DNA of 64,000 nt from Vibrio splendidus (GTDB lineage Bacteria > Pseudomonadota > Gammaproteobacteria > Enterobacterales > Vibrionaceae): NCBI RefSeq assembly GCF_024347615.1, contig NZ_AP025508.1, forward strand, positions 3,162,001 through 3,226,000. Reading direction: 5' to 3'. The notes under the pieces were generated by a model. That model was not told the origin of the DNA. It ran no database searches and worked only from the letters and a program-made list of their open reading frames with translations. The translations under genes were made by a program, and so were the position numbers. The stretch's first letter is position 1. Each line of letters starts with the position of its first letter. Shown in pieces: positions 9,929 through 18,697 of the stretch.

Positions 9929-11191
9929 TTAGAAAGACAGGAAGAAGCCAGCAATTGTTGCTGCCATCAGGTTAGATAGAGTACCAGCTACAACCGCTTT
10001 AACACCCATACGTGCGATGTCGTGACGACGGTTTGGAGCAATACCACCTAGACCACCTAGAAGAATCGCAATTGAAGAAAGGTTTGCGAAACCACATAGA
10101 GCGAACGAGATAATTGCTTGAGTCTTAACAGACATTACTTGACCAGTCGCTTCAACGATTTGAGCGTTGTCACCGATGTATGGTACGAAGTTTAGGTATG
10201 CAACGAATTCGTTAACAACTGTCTTCTGACCAATGAAAGAACCAGCAATAGTTGCTTCTTCCCATGGAACACCAATGATGAATGCTAACGGTGCGAAGAT
10301 CCAACCTAGAAGAAGTTCTAGAGTTAGGTTTTCCATACCGAACCAACCACCGATGCCACCTAGGATACCGTTGATAAGAGCGATTAGACCGATGAATGCT
10401 AGTAGCATTGCACCAACGTTAAGTGCTAGTTGTAGACCAACTGACGCACCGCCAGCAGCTGCATCGATAACGTTAGCAGGCTTGTCGTCGCCACCGTCGA
10501 TGTCTGAACCTAGGTTCTCGTCAACTTCATCAGTTTCAGGCTTGATGATTTTAGCGAATAGTAGACCACCAGGTGCTGCCATGAATGACGCTGCTACTAG
10601 GTACTCTAGAGGTACACCCATAGATGCGTAACCCGCTAGTACACCACCAGCAACAGATGCTAAACCACCACACATTACTGCGAATAGTTCAGAGTTAGTC
10701 ATTTTAGGAACAAATGGACGAACTACTAGAGGTGCTTCTGTTTGACCAACGAAAATGTTTGCTGCTGCAGACATTGACTCGGCGCGAGAAGTACCTAGAG
10801 CTTTCTGAAGACCACCACCAAGAACCTTGATTACAACTTGCATCGCACCAATGTAGTAAAGTACAGAGATAAGAGCAGAGAAGAAGATTAGTGTTGGTAG
10901 AACTTGGAATGCAAAGATGAAACCGATACCGTCAACTGAGAAGTTAACAAGGCTACCAAATAGGAAGCCAGTACCATCTTTACCGTAGTCGATCACGTTT
11001 GCTACACCAGCAGAGAAACCTGCAAGTAGATCACGACCCCAAGGGATGTAAAGTACGAATGCACCAAGTGCGAATTGGATAGCGAAAGCGCCACCCACTG
11101 TTCTGATATTAATTGCTTTGCGGTTGTCGGATAGTAGTACTGCGATTGCAATCAGTGCAACCATTCCGACGAGGCTCATAAACAGGCTCAT
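9929..11191 (-). CDS. nupC: Concentrative nucleoside transporter (NupC/CNT family)
   Basis: This inner-membrane protein imports nucleosides with a cation (Na+ in the structurally studied Vibrio homologue vcCNT). The 420-aa product carries the CNT signature segments VGQTEAPLVVRPF near residue 150 and ALCGFANLSSIAILLGGLG near residue 370, plus many hydrophobic segments. It sits upstream of the deo operon on the same strand, separated by a terminator and a long gap, so it forms a separate transcript for the same salvage pathway. A perfect CRP core site lies about 145 bp upstream of its start. Confidence 0.96.
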   Translation of the reverse strand: MSLFMSLVGMVALIAIAVLLSDNRKAINIRTVGGAFAIQFALGAFVLYIPWGRDLLAGFSAGVANVIDYGKDGTGFLFGSLVNFSVDGIGFIFAFQVLPTLIFFSALISVLYYIGAMQVVIKVLGGGLQKALGTSRAESMSAAANIFVGQTEAPLVVRPFVPKMTNSELFAVMCGGLASVAGGVLAGYASMGVPLEYLVAASFMAAPGGLLFAKIIKPETDEVDENLGSDIDGGDDKPANVIDAAAGGASVGLQLALNVGAMLLAFIGLIALINGILGGIGGWFGMENLTLELLLGWIFAPLAFIIGVPWEEATIAGSFIGQKTVVNEFVAYLNFVPYIGDNAQIVEATGQVMSVKTQAIISFALCGFANLSSIAILLGGLGGIAPNRRHDIARMGVKAVVAGTLSNLMAATIAGFFLSF

Positions 11192-11335
11192 AGTTTATGA
11201 CTTCCTTATTAGTTATTTATTGGCGTGTTACAAAATGGGGCTATAAAGCGGAGGCAATTATACTCATGCGACCACTAATAAAGTAATGCCGTCCTCACAC
11301 TTTCGTACAAGATTCATGTACCATTCACACGCAAA

Positions 11336-11351
11336 TGTGAACCAAATCACA
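11336..11351 (-). promoter_or_regulatory. CRP-cAMP site upstream of nupC
   Basis: TGTGA-ACCAAA-TCACA is an exact match to the CRP core consensus TGTGA-N6-TCACA. It lies 145-160 bp upstream of the nupC ATG and just beyond the tatD stop. Nucleoside uptake genes are classic CRP/CytR targets, so this site most likely activates nupC. Confidence 0.8.
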
Positions 11352-11395
11352 AGCTCAGTGCAATTTACGCAAACGATAAACAAAAACCTTCGATT

Positions 11396-12208
11396 TTATT
11401 CACATATACCGAATGCACGATGGCTATTTTGCCAAGTTTGCGCTGCAACCGATTGCTTTGGCTCTTTTCTAAGCAAAAATAGTTCATTTAAGATCGTAAC
11501 TAAATGTTTGGAATGATTAACATTTCCTTGATTACCATACGTGGGCATATCCGGTGCATCCGTTTCTAATACCAGGCATTCAAGAGGCAGTTTTGCGATG
11601 GATGTGCGTGTTTTTTGTGCTCTTGGGTAAGTAATCGTTCCACCGACACCAATATAGAAACCGAGCTTGATCCACGCCAAAGCTTGCTGTTCACTCCCTG
11701 AAAAACCGTGAATCACCCCGCCAAAAGTGAACTTGTGCTGCTTTAATAATTCAATGAGTCGGTTATAAGACTTCCTCTCATGGATGATCAAAGGCAGCTC
11801 AAATACCTTCGCTAGCTCCATTTGTTGGATGAAAAAGCGTTCTTGTTTCTCCCGCTCGACATCGACAAAAAAGTCGAGACCACACTCTCCTATCGCAACG
11901 CATTGACCGGTTCTTGATGAGAGTAATTGGCGAAGCTCTGAGAATTGCTCGTCATTGGCTTGATCTAAAAAGTAAGGGTGGAAACCTAAGGCGTAGTAAA
12001 CATTAGGGTAAGATTTGGCGATTTTATCGAGCTTCGACCAGTTACTTTGGCCAATAGAAGGAATAAGAATCTTCTCGACTTGAGCTTGTTTCGCTTCTTT
12101 AAGATAGCTATCAATACTTTGATCCGGTGTAAAACCTTGCTCAAACGCCTCAAAATCCGCATGACAATGGGTATCAAACAGCGGAAAGTCACTTATTTGC
12201 TGTGTCAT
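11396..12208 (-). CDS. yjjV: TatD-family metal-dependent hydrolase (YjjV-like)
   Basis: TatD-family proteins are metal-dependent nucleases with a TIM-barrel fold. The 270-aa product starting MTQQISDFPLFDTHCHAD at 12208 shows the first metal site DTHCHAD, then GECGLDFF, the His in IIHERKSYN, IHGFSGS, and the acidic LETDAPDMP. An upstream in-frame start at 12259 would add 17 residues without family support. AGTAGGGAAG precedes the ATG. In E. coli yjjV lies next to the deo operon, which agrees with this placement. Its start overlaps the preceding DUF5363 gene by 20 bp, suggesting translational coupling. Confidence 0.88.
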   Translation of the reverse strand: MTQQISDFPLFDTHCHADFEAFEQGFTPDQSIDSYLKEAKQAQVEKILIPSIGQSNWSKLDKIAKSYPNVYYALGFHPYFLDQANDEQFSELRQLLSSRTGQCVAIGECGLDFFVDVEREKQERFFIQQMELAKVFELPLIIHERKSYNRLIELLKQHKFTFGGVIHGFSGSEQQALAWIKLGFYIGVGGTITYPRAQKTRTSIAKLPLECLVLETDAPDMPTYGNQGNVNHSKHLVTILNELFLLRKEPKQSVAAQTWQNSHRAFGICE

Positions 12209-12350
12209 CTTCCCTACTCTCTGTTTGTTTCCCTTGGGGATCACGACGATAAGCAACACAACTGCGCTTGTTCTCAGGCGTTAAACCAAGCTCTTCACAC
12301 CACTTATCGTATTTCTTAACCCAAGCTTTAACCCAACCCAAAATACTCAT
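12189..12350 (-). CDS. Small DUF5363-type protein
   Basis: A 53-aa ORF starts MSILGWVKAWVKKYDKWCEE at 12350 and stops with TGA at 12189-12191. It is Trp- and Lys-rich near the N-terminus, contains LGLTPENKRSC and CVAYRRDP, and ends in an acidic stretch. It resembles the short Vibrio proteins annotated DUF5363; that family call is from memory. No function is known. Its 3' end overlaps the start of the TatD-family gene by 20 bp in a different frame, so the two are probably co-translated. The upstream TGAGG is a plausible ribosome site. Confidence 0.75.
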   Translation of the reverse strand: MSILGWVKAWVKKYDKWCEELGLTPENKRSCVAYRRDPQGKQTESREDDTANK

Positions 12351-12388
12351 GCTCAAACCTCAGTATTCATCCTCAAACAGCACGTATT

Positions 12389-12419
12389 AAAAAACGCCTA
12401 CTGCAGAACAATAGACGTT
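12389..12419 (-). terminator. prfC terminator
   Basis: On the minus strand AACGTCTATTG pairs with CAGTAGGCGTT (two G·U pairs) around a five-base loop, and the following bases are TTTTTT. It lies 31 bp after the prfC stop. Confidence 0.8.
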
Positions 12420-12449
12420 TTTGTTTAACTCGAATAGAGCGCGGAGAAA

Positions 12450-14030
12450 TTAGTGCTCGCGCGTCGCTCGGAACTGAACGTCAGGGAAACGCTCAGAAGC
12501 TAGGTTCAAGTTCACCATTGTAGGTGCGATGTAAGACAGGTTATCACCACCATCTAACGCTAGGTTAGCTTGGTTCTTACGTTTGAACTCTTCTAGTTTC
12601 TTCACGTCATCACATTCAACCCAGCGAGCTGTTGCAACGTTAACACCTTCGTAGATAGCTTCTACGTTGTATTCCGCTTTCAAGCGCGCTACAACTACGT
12701 CAAACTGAAGTACACCAACCGCACCAACGATCAAATCGTTGTTCTGCATAGGACGGAATACTTGTACTGCGCCCTCTTCAGAAAGCTGAACCAAACCTTT
12801 TAGAAGTTGCTTCTGCTTTAGTGGATCGCGTAGACGAATACGACGGAATAGCTCAGGCGCGAAGTTTGGAATACCAGCGAACTTCAAGCTTTCGCCTTGA
12901 GTAAAGGTATCACCAATCTGGATTGTGCCATGGTTATGCAAGCCAATGATGTCACCAGCATACGCTTTTTCAGCTCGCGCACGGTCGCCCGCCATGAAAG
13001 TTACCGCATCCGAAATACTTACGTTCTTGCCAGTACGAACATGATTCATCTTCATACCTTGGTTGTAAGTACCCGAAACGATACGCATGAATGCGATACG
13101 GTCACGGTGCTTTGGATCCATGTTTGCTTGGATCTTAAAGACGAAGCCAGAGAACTTCTCTTCTGTCGCTTCAACATCACGCTCGTTAGCTTGACGAGTT
13201 TGAGGACCCGGAGCCCACTTAGTCAAACCATCTAGCATGTGGTCAACACCAAAGTTACCCAATGCTGTACCAAAGTAAACAGGCGTTAGTTCACCAGCAA
13301 GGAACAAATCGAGATCAAACTCAGGACATGCGCCAATAACCAATTCAAGCTCTTCACGAACACTGCTCGCCAGATCTTCGCCAACAGCTTCGTCTAGTTC
13401 AGGGTTATCTAAACCTTTAATGATGCGAACTTCTTGGATCTCATGGCCGTGGCCAGATTCGTACAAGATCGTTTCATCACGATGAATGTGATAAACACCT
13501 TTAAACTCTTTACCACAACCGATTGGCCATGAGATTGGAGCACAAGCCATACCTAGCTCGCTTTCCACTTCATCAAGCACTTCCATTGGGTCACGAACGT
13601 CACGGTCAAGTTTGTTCATAAACGTTACGATTGGAGTATCACGTAGACGCGTTACTTCCATCAGTTTACGAGTACGATCCTCGACACCTTTCGCAGCATC
13701 GATAACCATCAAACAAGAGTCAACCGCTGTTAGTGTACGGTACGTATCTTCCGAGAAATCTTCGTGTCCTGGAGTATCGAGTAGGTTTACTAGGCAATCA
13801 TTATATGGGAATTGCATTACCGACGTGGTTACCGAAATACCACGTTCTTTTTCCATCTCCATCCAGTCAGATTTAGCGTGCTGGTTAGAGCCACGACCTT
13901 TTACGGTACCCGCTTTTTGAATTGCGTTTCCGAATAAAAGAACTTTTTCAGTAATCGTGGTTTTACCCGCATCCGGGTGAGAGATAATTGCAAACGTTCT
14001 ACGTTTGCTCACTTCTTGTTGGAAAGACAT
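12450..14030 (-). CDS. prfC: Peptide chain release factor 3
   Basis: RF3 is a GTPase that removes RF1/RF2 from the ribosome after peptide release. The 526-aa protein has the G1 motif SHPDAGKTT near residue 18, the G3 motif DTPGHEDF, and NKLDRD as G4, followed by an EF-G-like domain II and the RF3 C-terminal domain. Length matches E. coli (529 aa). It follows a hairpin that ends the rimI transcript, so it probably has its own promoter within about 30 bp of the ATG or is expressed by read-through. Confidence 0.97.
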   Translation of the reverse strand: MSFQQEVSKRRTFAIISHPDAGKTTITEKVLLFGNAIQKAGTVKGRGSNQHAKSDWMEMEKERGISVTTSVMQFPYNDCLVNLLDTPGHEDFSEDTYRTLTAVDSCLMVIDAAKGVEDRTRKLMEVTRLRDTPIVTFMNKLDRDVRDPMEVLDEVESELGMACAPISWPIGCGKEFKGVYHIHRDETILYESGHGHEIQEVRIIKGLDNPELDEAVGEDLASSVREELELVIGACPEFDLDLFLAGELTPVYFGTALGNFGVDHMLDGLTKWAPGPQTRQANERDVEATEEKFSGFVFKIQANMDPKHRDRIAFMRIVSGTYNQGMKMNHVRTGKNVSISDAVTFMAGDRARAEKAYAGDIIGLHNHGTIQIGDTFTQGESLKFAGIPNFAPELFRRIRLRDPLKQKQLLKGLVQLSEEGAVQVFRPMQNNDLIVGAVGVLQFDVVVARLKAEYNVEAIYEGVNVATARWVECDDVKKLEEFKRKNQANLALDGGDNLSYIAPTMVNLNLASERFPDVQFRATREH

Positions 14031-14059
14031 AGTCGCCCTTTGCTGATCTAAAGCGTAAA

Positions 14060-14086
14060 AAGGGCAAGTAGATAATACTTGCCCTT
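14060..14086 (-). terminator. Terminator/attenuator between rimI and prfC
   Basis: AAGGGCAAGTA (14086-14076 on the minus strand) pairs perfectly with TACTTGCCCTT (14070-14060), followed by TTTTACGC. It ends about 30 bp upstream of the prfC ATG, so it could both end holD-rimI and attenuate prfC. Confidence 0.75.
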
Positions 14087-14203
14087 GAATTCTGTGTGCG
14101 GATTATACAGAAAGCGAGTCACTTTCTAAAGGGTCAGTTTACACCCTATTTTGTGGCTAATTCTGTGGTTAGTTATCTAGTCGGCTAAAAGACGTAACAC
14201 GCC

Positions 14204-14659
14204 CTAACTAAACGACATAAAAAGATAGCTCATAATGATCGCATCTTCGTTGCCTTGCTTGGTTGGGTAATAGTTACGACGGCGATCGACTTCATTAAAG
14301 CCAGCCTTCTCGTAAAGATTGAAAGCATTCACATTACTTTCGCGAACTTCCAGCCAAGCACTTTCCGCGTCAGCTTGTTCACACATATCGAGAAAGTGCT
14401 CAACCAAAGCCTTGCCGTAGCCTTTACCTTGCTGCTTAGGGTCAACCGCTATCGTCAGCAAAGTAACCTCACCGACAATGTTCTGAGCATAGAAATAGCC
14501 GACAACCTCTCCATCGACTTCTAAAACACGGTGACTGCCTCCACGACTATTAAGATCACGGATCATATTTTCAGACCAAGGATGAGAATGCGCGGTCTGC
14601 TCAATTTGCCAAATTGCGTCTAGGTGTTGTTCTGAAGTGGGTAAAAATTGATTAGTCAT
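14204..14659 (-). CDS. rimI: Ribosomal protein bS18 N-alanine acetyltransferase
   Basis: RimI transfers acetyl from acetyl-CoA to the N-terminal alanine of ribosomal protein bS18. The 151-aa protein is a single GNAT domain with the acetyl-CoA loop VDPKQQGKGYGKAL near residue 80 and the characteristic ESAWLEVRESNVNAFNLYEKAGF. The ATG at 14659 overlaps the end of holD by eight bases, typical of translational coupling; a GTG two codons earlier is the alternative. The holD-rimI pairing matches E. coli. Confidence 0.93.
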   Translation of the reverse strand: MTNQFLPTSEQHLDAIWQIEQTAHSHPWSENMIRDLNSRGGSHRVLEVDGEVVGYFYAQNIVGEVTLLTIAVDPKQQGKGYGKALVEHFLDMCEQADAESAWLEVRESNVNAFNLYEKAGFNEVDRRRNYYPTKQGNEDAIIMSYLFMSFS

Positions 14660-15050
14660 AAGCACAAATTTGTTGCCATAAGTCGCGGCGATGTTGGTTA
14701 TTACCGTTAATGTCAGACAGTAATGGAGATTGAAGTGTTTTTGCCTTCAGTTCATGGGCAGAGTCACAACCAGCAAACCATACCCATTCAACCGAACCTA
14801 AATCCACAGCAGACAAGTGTTGTGGTTGAAGGTGTAAAGCCTGAGATAAGTCGAGCTTGATACTTTTAAGTACGCGTTCAAACATCACGGCGAGATCTTC
14901 CTGAGGTTTTTCAGGCGAAACCAGTAGCAACTTACAGTCGCTCGATAGTGGAATCAATTCAGATTCGTAGCCAACCAAACGCTCTGGGTGACTAAGCTCC
15001 CATTGGCTGATGCCTATCTCTTGCAGGTATTGTGCGTGTGTTTGTGACAT
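14652..15050 (-). CDS. holD: DNA polymerase III psi subunit
   Basis: HolD (psi) joins the clamp-loader complex and, with chi, links it to SSB. The region from MSQTHAQYLQEIGISQWEL aligns by eye with the start of E. coli psi, and the end LWQQICAYD matches its C-terminal segment. This gives 132 aa. An upstream ATG at 15116 would add 22 residues; a farther start at 15152 lies inside the preceding gene's terminator and is unlikely. The ribosome site at 15050 is weak, so the start is uncertain. HolD sequences diverge quickly, so the call also rests on the neighbouring rimI. Confidence 0.85.
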   Translation of the reverse strand: MSQTHAQYLQEIGISQWELSHPERLVGYESELIPLSSDCKLLLVSPEKPQEDLAVMFERVLKSIKLDLSQALHLQPQHLSAVDLGSVEWVWFAGCDSAHELKAKTLQSPLLSDINGNNQHRRDLWQQICAYD

Positions 15051-15130
15051 ATCTAGCGGTGTAACCTTAGGTTTGTTGGTATTGCTCTTCTTAGAGCGAA
15101 CTGAAAAGGAGCTCATTGGGGCTGATACTA

Positions 15131-15160
15131 ACAAAAAATAAAGGAGCATCAAGCTCCTTT
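15131..15160 (-). terminator. Terminator after the yhbS-like gene
   Basis: On the minus strand AAAGGAGC pairs with GCTCCTTT around a five-base loop, followed by ATTTTTTG. It lies 45 bp after the acetyltransferase stop. The same AAGGAGCAT stem recurs at other terminators in this window (26202 and 22630). Confidence 0.82.
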
Positions 15161-15204
15161 ATTTATACTAAATCAGTTTGTATCGGATTACGTGGTAAAT
15201 CAGC

Positions 15205-15708
15205 TTATAAGTCGTTGAACTCTGGGCTGTAAGCAATCTCACCAGAATGCCCAGCAAACACACCCTCTACCAACTCAATCGCTTGGAAAGCACCTTCAGG
15301 TACATCCCAAACACAACTCAAGCCAAACTCGCTCGCAGCCTTAAAACCAAAGCGGCCGTAGTAAGCAGGATCACCAAGCACAACACAGGCTGGGTAACCG
15401 AAATCTACCAATGTAGAAAATGCGTCTTCAACCAGTGATTTGGCAATACCTTGATTGCGGTACTCTTCTTTCACTGCGAGAGGCGCAAGTCCCTGCCAGT
15501 TATGATCGTCACCATGGAGAGTGATAGGACTAAACATCAGGTGACCAACCACCTCGCCCTCATCAGAACAAGCCACCAGCGATAGCGTTAAATGGCTATT
15601 CTCACGCAAGCTCATAACCAAATTAGCTTCTGCATCTGTTTCAAAAACAGATTTCAATAAACGATCAATGACAAGTATATCTGCCGGTGCTTCAGTTCGA
15701 ATAAGCAT
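15205..15708 (-). CDS. yhbS: GNAT N-acetyltransferase (YhbS-like)
   Basis: The 167-aa protein is a GNAT-fold acetyltransferase of unknown substrate. The acetyl-CoA-binding segment is LAPLAVKEEYRNQGIAKSL near residue 75, followed by CVVLGDPAYYGRFGF, typical of the YhbS group. Its first 17 bp overlap the end of ubiT. The yhbS–yhbT pairing is the same in E. coli, where yhbT is ubiT. A role in ubiquinone metabolism is not established. Confidence 0.85.
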   Translation of the reverse strand: MLIRTEAPADILVIDRLLKSVFETDAEANLVMSLRENSHLTLSLVACSDEGEVVGHLMFSPITLHGDDHNWQGLAPLAVKEEYRNQGIAKSLVEDAFSTLVDFGYPACVVLGDPAYYGRFGFKAASEFGLSCVWDVPEGAFQAIELVEGVFAGHSGEIAYSPEFNDL

Positions 15709-16261
15709 TCATTACCTCACTTTGTGTATCTGGGGATTGTACTCCCTTCTGCACAAAATCAGCTAATTGATTTAACAAAGTTTTCATAGGAGTCGGCAAT
15801 ACGTCTAAATCTACGCTATCCATCAAGTTTTTGACTTCTAAACCAAGCTCTGTATCGCCCTCAATAGACAGTCTACGTTGAAAGAAAAGCGTATCTGGGT
15901 CTTCTTTACGCCCGGCAATCAGCACAAGATCGTTAAGGTTTCCGCTAAAGCTTACATCTTCAACAACCTCGTTATCAGCTACAACTAGTTGCTCATTTTG
16001 ATAGCTAATACACCAACTTAACCCCATATCTTTTATTGAGACTTTAAGCCACTTGTCTTCTAAGAATTCAAAGTCACCGTCCTCTAAAGCTTCCTTAAAG
16101 ACATTCTTAAGCGCCTCCAATAAGGCTCTTTTTTGTACTGTTTTAGGCAATAACTGGACTGGAGATCGCAAAATTGATGCGGCATTTTGAACTAGTTGAG
16201 TGCGAATCTTGTTTATCACGTGACTTATCCGTAACTTTGTCAATAATATGGAATGCATCAT
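15692..16261 (-). CDS. ubiT: O2-independent ubiquinone biosynthesis accessory factor UbiT
   Basis: UbiT is an SCP2-domain lipid-binding protein that works with UbiU and UbiV to make ubiquinone without oxygen. The segment RKEDPDTLFFQRRLSIEGDTE followed by LGLEVKNLMDSVDL is nearly identical to the E. coli protein (YhbT). The annotated span is 189 aa. The E. coli start aligns near V15 (GTG at 16219), so the real start may be 42 bp further in; MMHSILLTKL may not be translated. It is divergent from rocS and overlaps yhbS. A candidate FNR-like site lies just upstream, which would fit anaerobic induction. Confidence 0.9.
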   Translation of the reverse strand: MMHSILLTKLRISHVINKIRTQLVQNAASILRSPVQLLPKTVQKRALLEALKNVFKEALEDGDFEFLEDKWLKVSIKDMGLSWCISYQNEQLVVADNEVVEDVSFSGNLNDLVLIAGRKEDPDTLFFQRRLSIEGDTELGLEVKNLMDSVDLDVLPTPMKTLLNQLADFVQKGVQSPDTQSEVMNAYSN

Positions 16262-16284
16262 AGATGATGTTGAAATCTCAGTTA

Positions 16285-16316
16285 CTGTTATGTATCAAAT
16301 TAACTTCGGTTTGATA
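16285..16316 (-). promoter_or_regulatory. FNR-like site and TATCAAA/TTTGATA repeat upstream of ubiT
   Basis: CTGTT-ATGT-ATCAA (16285-16298) matches 8 of 10 positions of the FNR consensus TTGAT-N4-ATCAA. An overlapping inverted repeat, TATCAAA (16293-16299) and TTTGATA (16310-16316), has a ten-base spacer. Both lie in the ubiT/rocS divergent gap. UbiT is FNR-controlled in E. coli, so the first is a reasonable candidate; the second could be a different regulator's site. Confidence 0.45.
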
Positions 16317-16399
16317 CTCGACCTTTAATATCCTGAAAATCACAGTTATAGTAACTCAGGTCATGAGAATTACAGCGGATCGCTGCACTCACAGGTAAA

Positions 16400-16440
16400 T
16401 ATCGATAGCCACACAAAAAGTAATAAATATTTATCGATAG
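16400..16440 (+). repeat. Direct repeat TATCGATAG upstream of rocS
   Basis: The nonamer TATCGATAG, containing the palindrome TATCGATA, occurs at 16400-16408 and 16432-16440. The copies are 32 bp apart, close to three helical turns. They lie 38-78 bp upstream of the rocS ATG, where a promoter or operator is expected. No regulator is recognised. Confidence 0.45.
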
Positions 16441-16477
16441 TGAATATTCAAGCTCTTGGAGAATTGGTAGTACTTTG

Positions 16478-18517
16478 ATGCCTCCCCAGCAACTACAACA
16501 TTGGTTTACCCAGCTAACAGCAAACAGTCCGTTCTTTTTTGCGGTACTTGACGCCCAACATAACTATTTTATGGTTAATGAGCGTTACTGCGATATTGCT
16601 GGTTTGAGTAAAACCGAGCTTGCTGGCATGAATGACCGCCAAACATTAGGTGAGCAATTCTACCAACATCTTAAGCCTTACTATGAGCGTGCATTCAATG
16701 GCGAAACGATTGAGGCCGAAGTCACTCTCAACGAAACTGACCTCGATACCAGCCTTCATTTCAGCCTATCTCCGCTGACGAATGGCAACAAAACCGACTA
16801 CATTGTCTTTCATGCCTTCGACACATCAGAAAACCAAGTACTTGCCCGTTCTTTAGAAGAATCCGAAGCGAAATTCCACAAGCTATCTCACCTACTCCCT
16901 GACGGATTACTGTTAGTTGAAAGTGACTACATCTTGTCATCAAACCCAGCAGCAGCACGCTTGCTCGGCTTTAACTCCACCACCGAGTTAATTGGCGAAG
17001 AGTTGGGACGATTATTCATCGATGAACAAACCAAAACAGTCTTCAATAATAACCTCAGTTCTATTATTTCTGAGTCTGGTTTGGTTTGCTTAACGGGTGC
17101 CCGATGCGGATTTGAACGTAAGGTTCAACTCAACATCGACTCCACCACTATTCTTGGAAGTAACACTCAGCTTGTGCTTATCCAAGATGCACAAGAGACC
17201 ACAAAGCAGTATACGCCTGCAAACAGTGAAGATGCCTACATCGATGCACTGACCAAGCTCTACAACCGAGTTGGGTTCACCAAACGTCTTGAGCAGTTCA
17301 TTCAAAACGATACGCCAGTTGTGATGCTCTACTTAGATATTGATAACTTTAAGAATATCAATGATTCACTAGGTCATCATATTGGCGATAAAGTGATTAA
17401 AGAGGTTGCTTCACGCCTAAAACGTTTACTGCCTCGTCAGGCCGTTATTGGTCATTTAGGCGGGGATGAGTTTGGTATTATCCTGCCAGAACCTGAACAT
17501 CAGCGAACGCCTGAAATGCTCGCTGAAAAGATCATTTCCCTGATCAATCAACCCTTCGATCTTCACCACTTTAGTAAGCGCTTAGCCTGCTCGATTGGCA
17601 GCGTGAGCTTTCCTCAAGATGGCACCGATGCTCGTATCTTGCTGCAAAATGCAGACACCGCGATGTATGAAGCCAAAGATCGTGGTCGTAACCGCCTGAT
17701 CAAGTTCAACGAACAGATGAACAAAGAAGCGCGTATGCGATTGTGGTTGGAGATAGAGCTACAAAAAGCACTGCAACAGAATGGACTTGAGGTTTGGTAT
17801 CAACCTAAGGTCAACGCGCGTGATTTCACCATCAACGGTGCAGAAGCGTTAGTGCGCTGGAAGCACCCAGTAGAAGGCTACATCAGCCCTGCCGCATTTA
17901 TCCCTGTAGCGGAACGAGCTGGCCTTATTGAACAACTTGGCCGAGTGGTGATGCGTGAAGTATTTGCCACGGTTAAGCGCTGGAAGATGCAAGGTATCTT
18001 GCCAGGTAGAGTGGCTATCAACTTGTCTCCAGAGCAATTTGGTAACCCGAAACTGATTGATTACGTTGAAAAGTTACTTCGTTCAACAGAGCTTGACCCT
18101 AGTGCTATTACGTTTGAGCTGACAGAAAGTGCTGTGATGAGTGACAGCGACCACACGCTACAAATGCTCAACGCTATCAAGAAATTAGGATTCGCCTTGT
18201 CCATCGATGACTTTGGTACAGGCTATTCATCGCTGTCTTACCTAGCTCGCTTCCCTATTGATGAGCTTAAGATTGACCGTGCGTTTATCTCTGATATCGA
18301 CACCCTACCAAAGCAAATAACTGTGATTGAAAACATCATTAACCTTGGCAAGTCTCTCGATTTAACCGTGGTTGCAGAAGGTGTCGAAACCAGTGAGCAA
18401 GCGACGCTTCTATCAAACCTCAACTGTAGTTCCATTCAAGGTTTCCACTTCTATCGTCCTCAACCAAAACAAGACGTCGAAGAGCTGTTCGCACAAAACC
18501 GCCGTCATAAGAACTAA
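16478..18517 (+). CDS. rocS: PAS-GGDEF-EAL c-di-GMP enzyme (RocS)
   Basis: The 679-aa protein has two PAS-like domains (about residues 8-110 and 128-235), a GGDEF domain with intact GGDEF at 328-332, and a full EAL domain with EAL at 456-458 and the DDFGTGYSSL segment near 572. Both catalytic motifs look intact, so it could make or degrade c-di-GMP; the V. cholerae homologue in this locus, RocS (VC0653), acts as a phosphodiesterase affecting rugosity and motility. No membrane segment is seen. The ATG at 16478 has only a weak, distant GGAG. It lies between ubiT and ubiU, an arrangement shared with V. cholerae. Confidence 0.9.
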   Translation: MPPQQLQHWFTQLTANSPFFFAVLDAQHNYFMVNERYCDIAGLSKTELAGMNDRQTLGEQFYQHLKPYYERAFNGETIEAEVTLNETDLDTSLHFSLSPLTNGNKTDYIVFHAFDTSENQVLARSLEESEAKFHKLSHLLPDGLLLVESDYILSSNPAAARLLGFNSTTELIGEELGRLFIDEQTKTVFNNNLSSIISESGLVCLTGARCGFERKVQLNIDSTTILGSNTQLVLIQDAQETTKQYTPANSEDAYIDALTKLYNRVGFTKRLEQFIQNDTPVVMLYLDIDNFKNINDSLGHHIGDKVIKEVASRLKRLLPRQAVIGHLGGDEFGIILPEPEHQRTPEMLAEKIISLINQPFDLHHFSKRLACSIGSVSFPQDGTDARILLQNADTAMYEAKDRGRNRLIKFNEQMNKEARMRLWLEIELQKALQQNGLEVWYQPKVNARDFTINGAEALVRWKHPVEGYISPAAFIPVAERAGLIEQLGRVVMREVFATVKRWKMQGILPGRVAINLSPEQFGNPKLIDYVEKLLRSTELDPSAITFELTESAVMSDSDHTLQMLNAIKKLGFALSIDDFGTGYSSLSYLARFPIDELKIDRAFISDIDTLPKQITVIENIINLGKSLDLTVVAEGVETSEQATLLSNLNCSSIQGFHFYRPQPKQDVEELFAQNRRHKN

Positions 18518-18697
18518 TTAGACGATTCGAATACGTCATCCTCTGAAAGCTAAACCAACACATAAAATGGCTACTCGTCAGTACCTCAAACGGAGTAAAA
18601 GCAGATTTATCCATCTAAACCTGCCTTACATCAATTCCGTCATTCATAATTCTTCATAAAATGCTCGCTTCAATTTCATTCTACTGGTAGTGAGCAA

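Noticed and set aside
18616..18633. FNR site upstream of ubiU
   Set aside because: Only one half-site (ATCAA) fits; the other half matches two of five positions.
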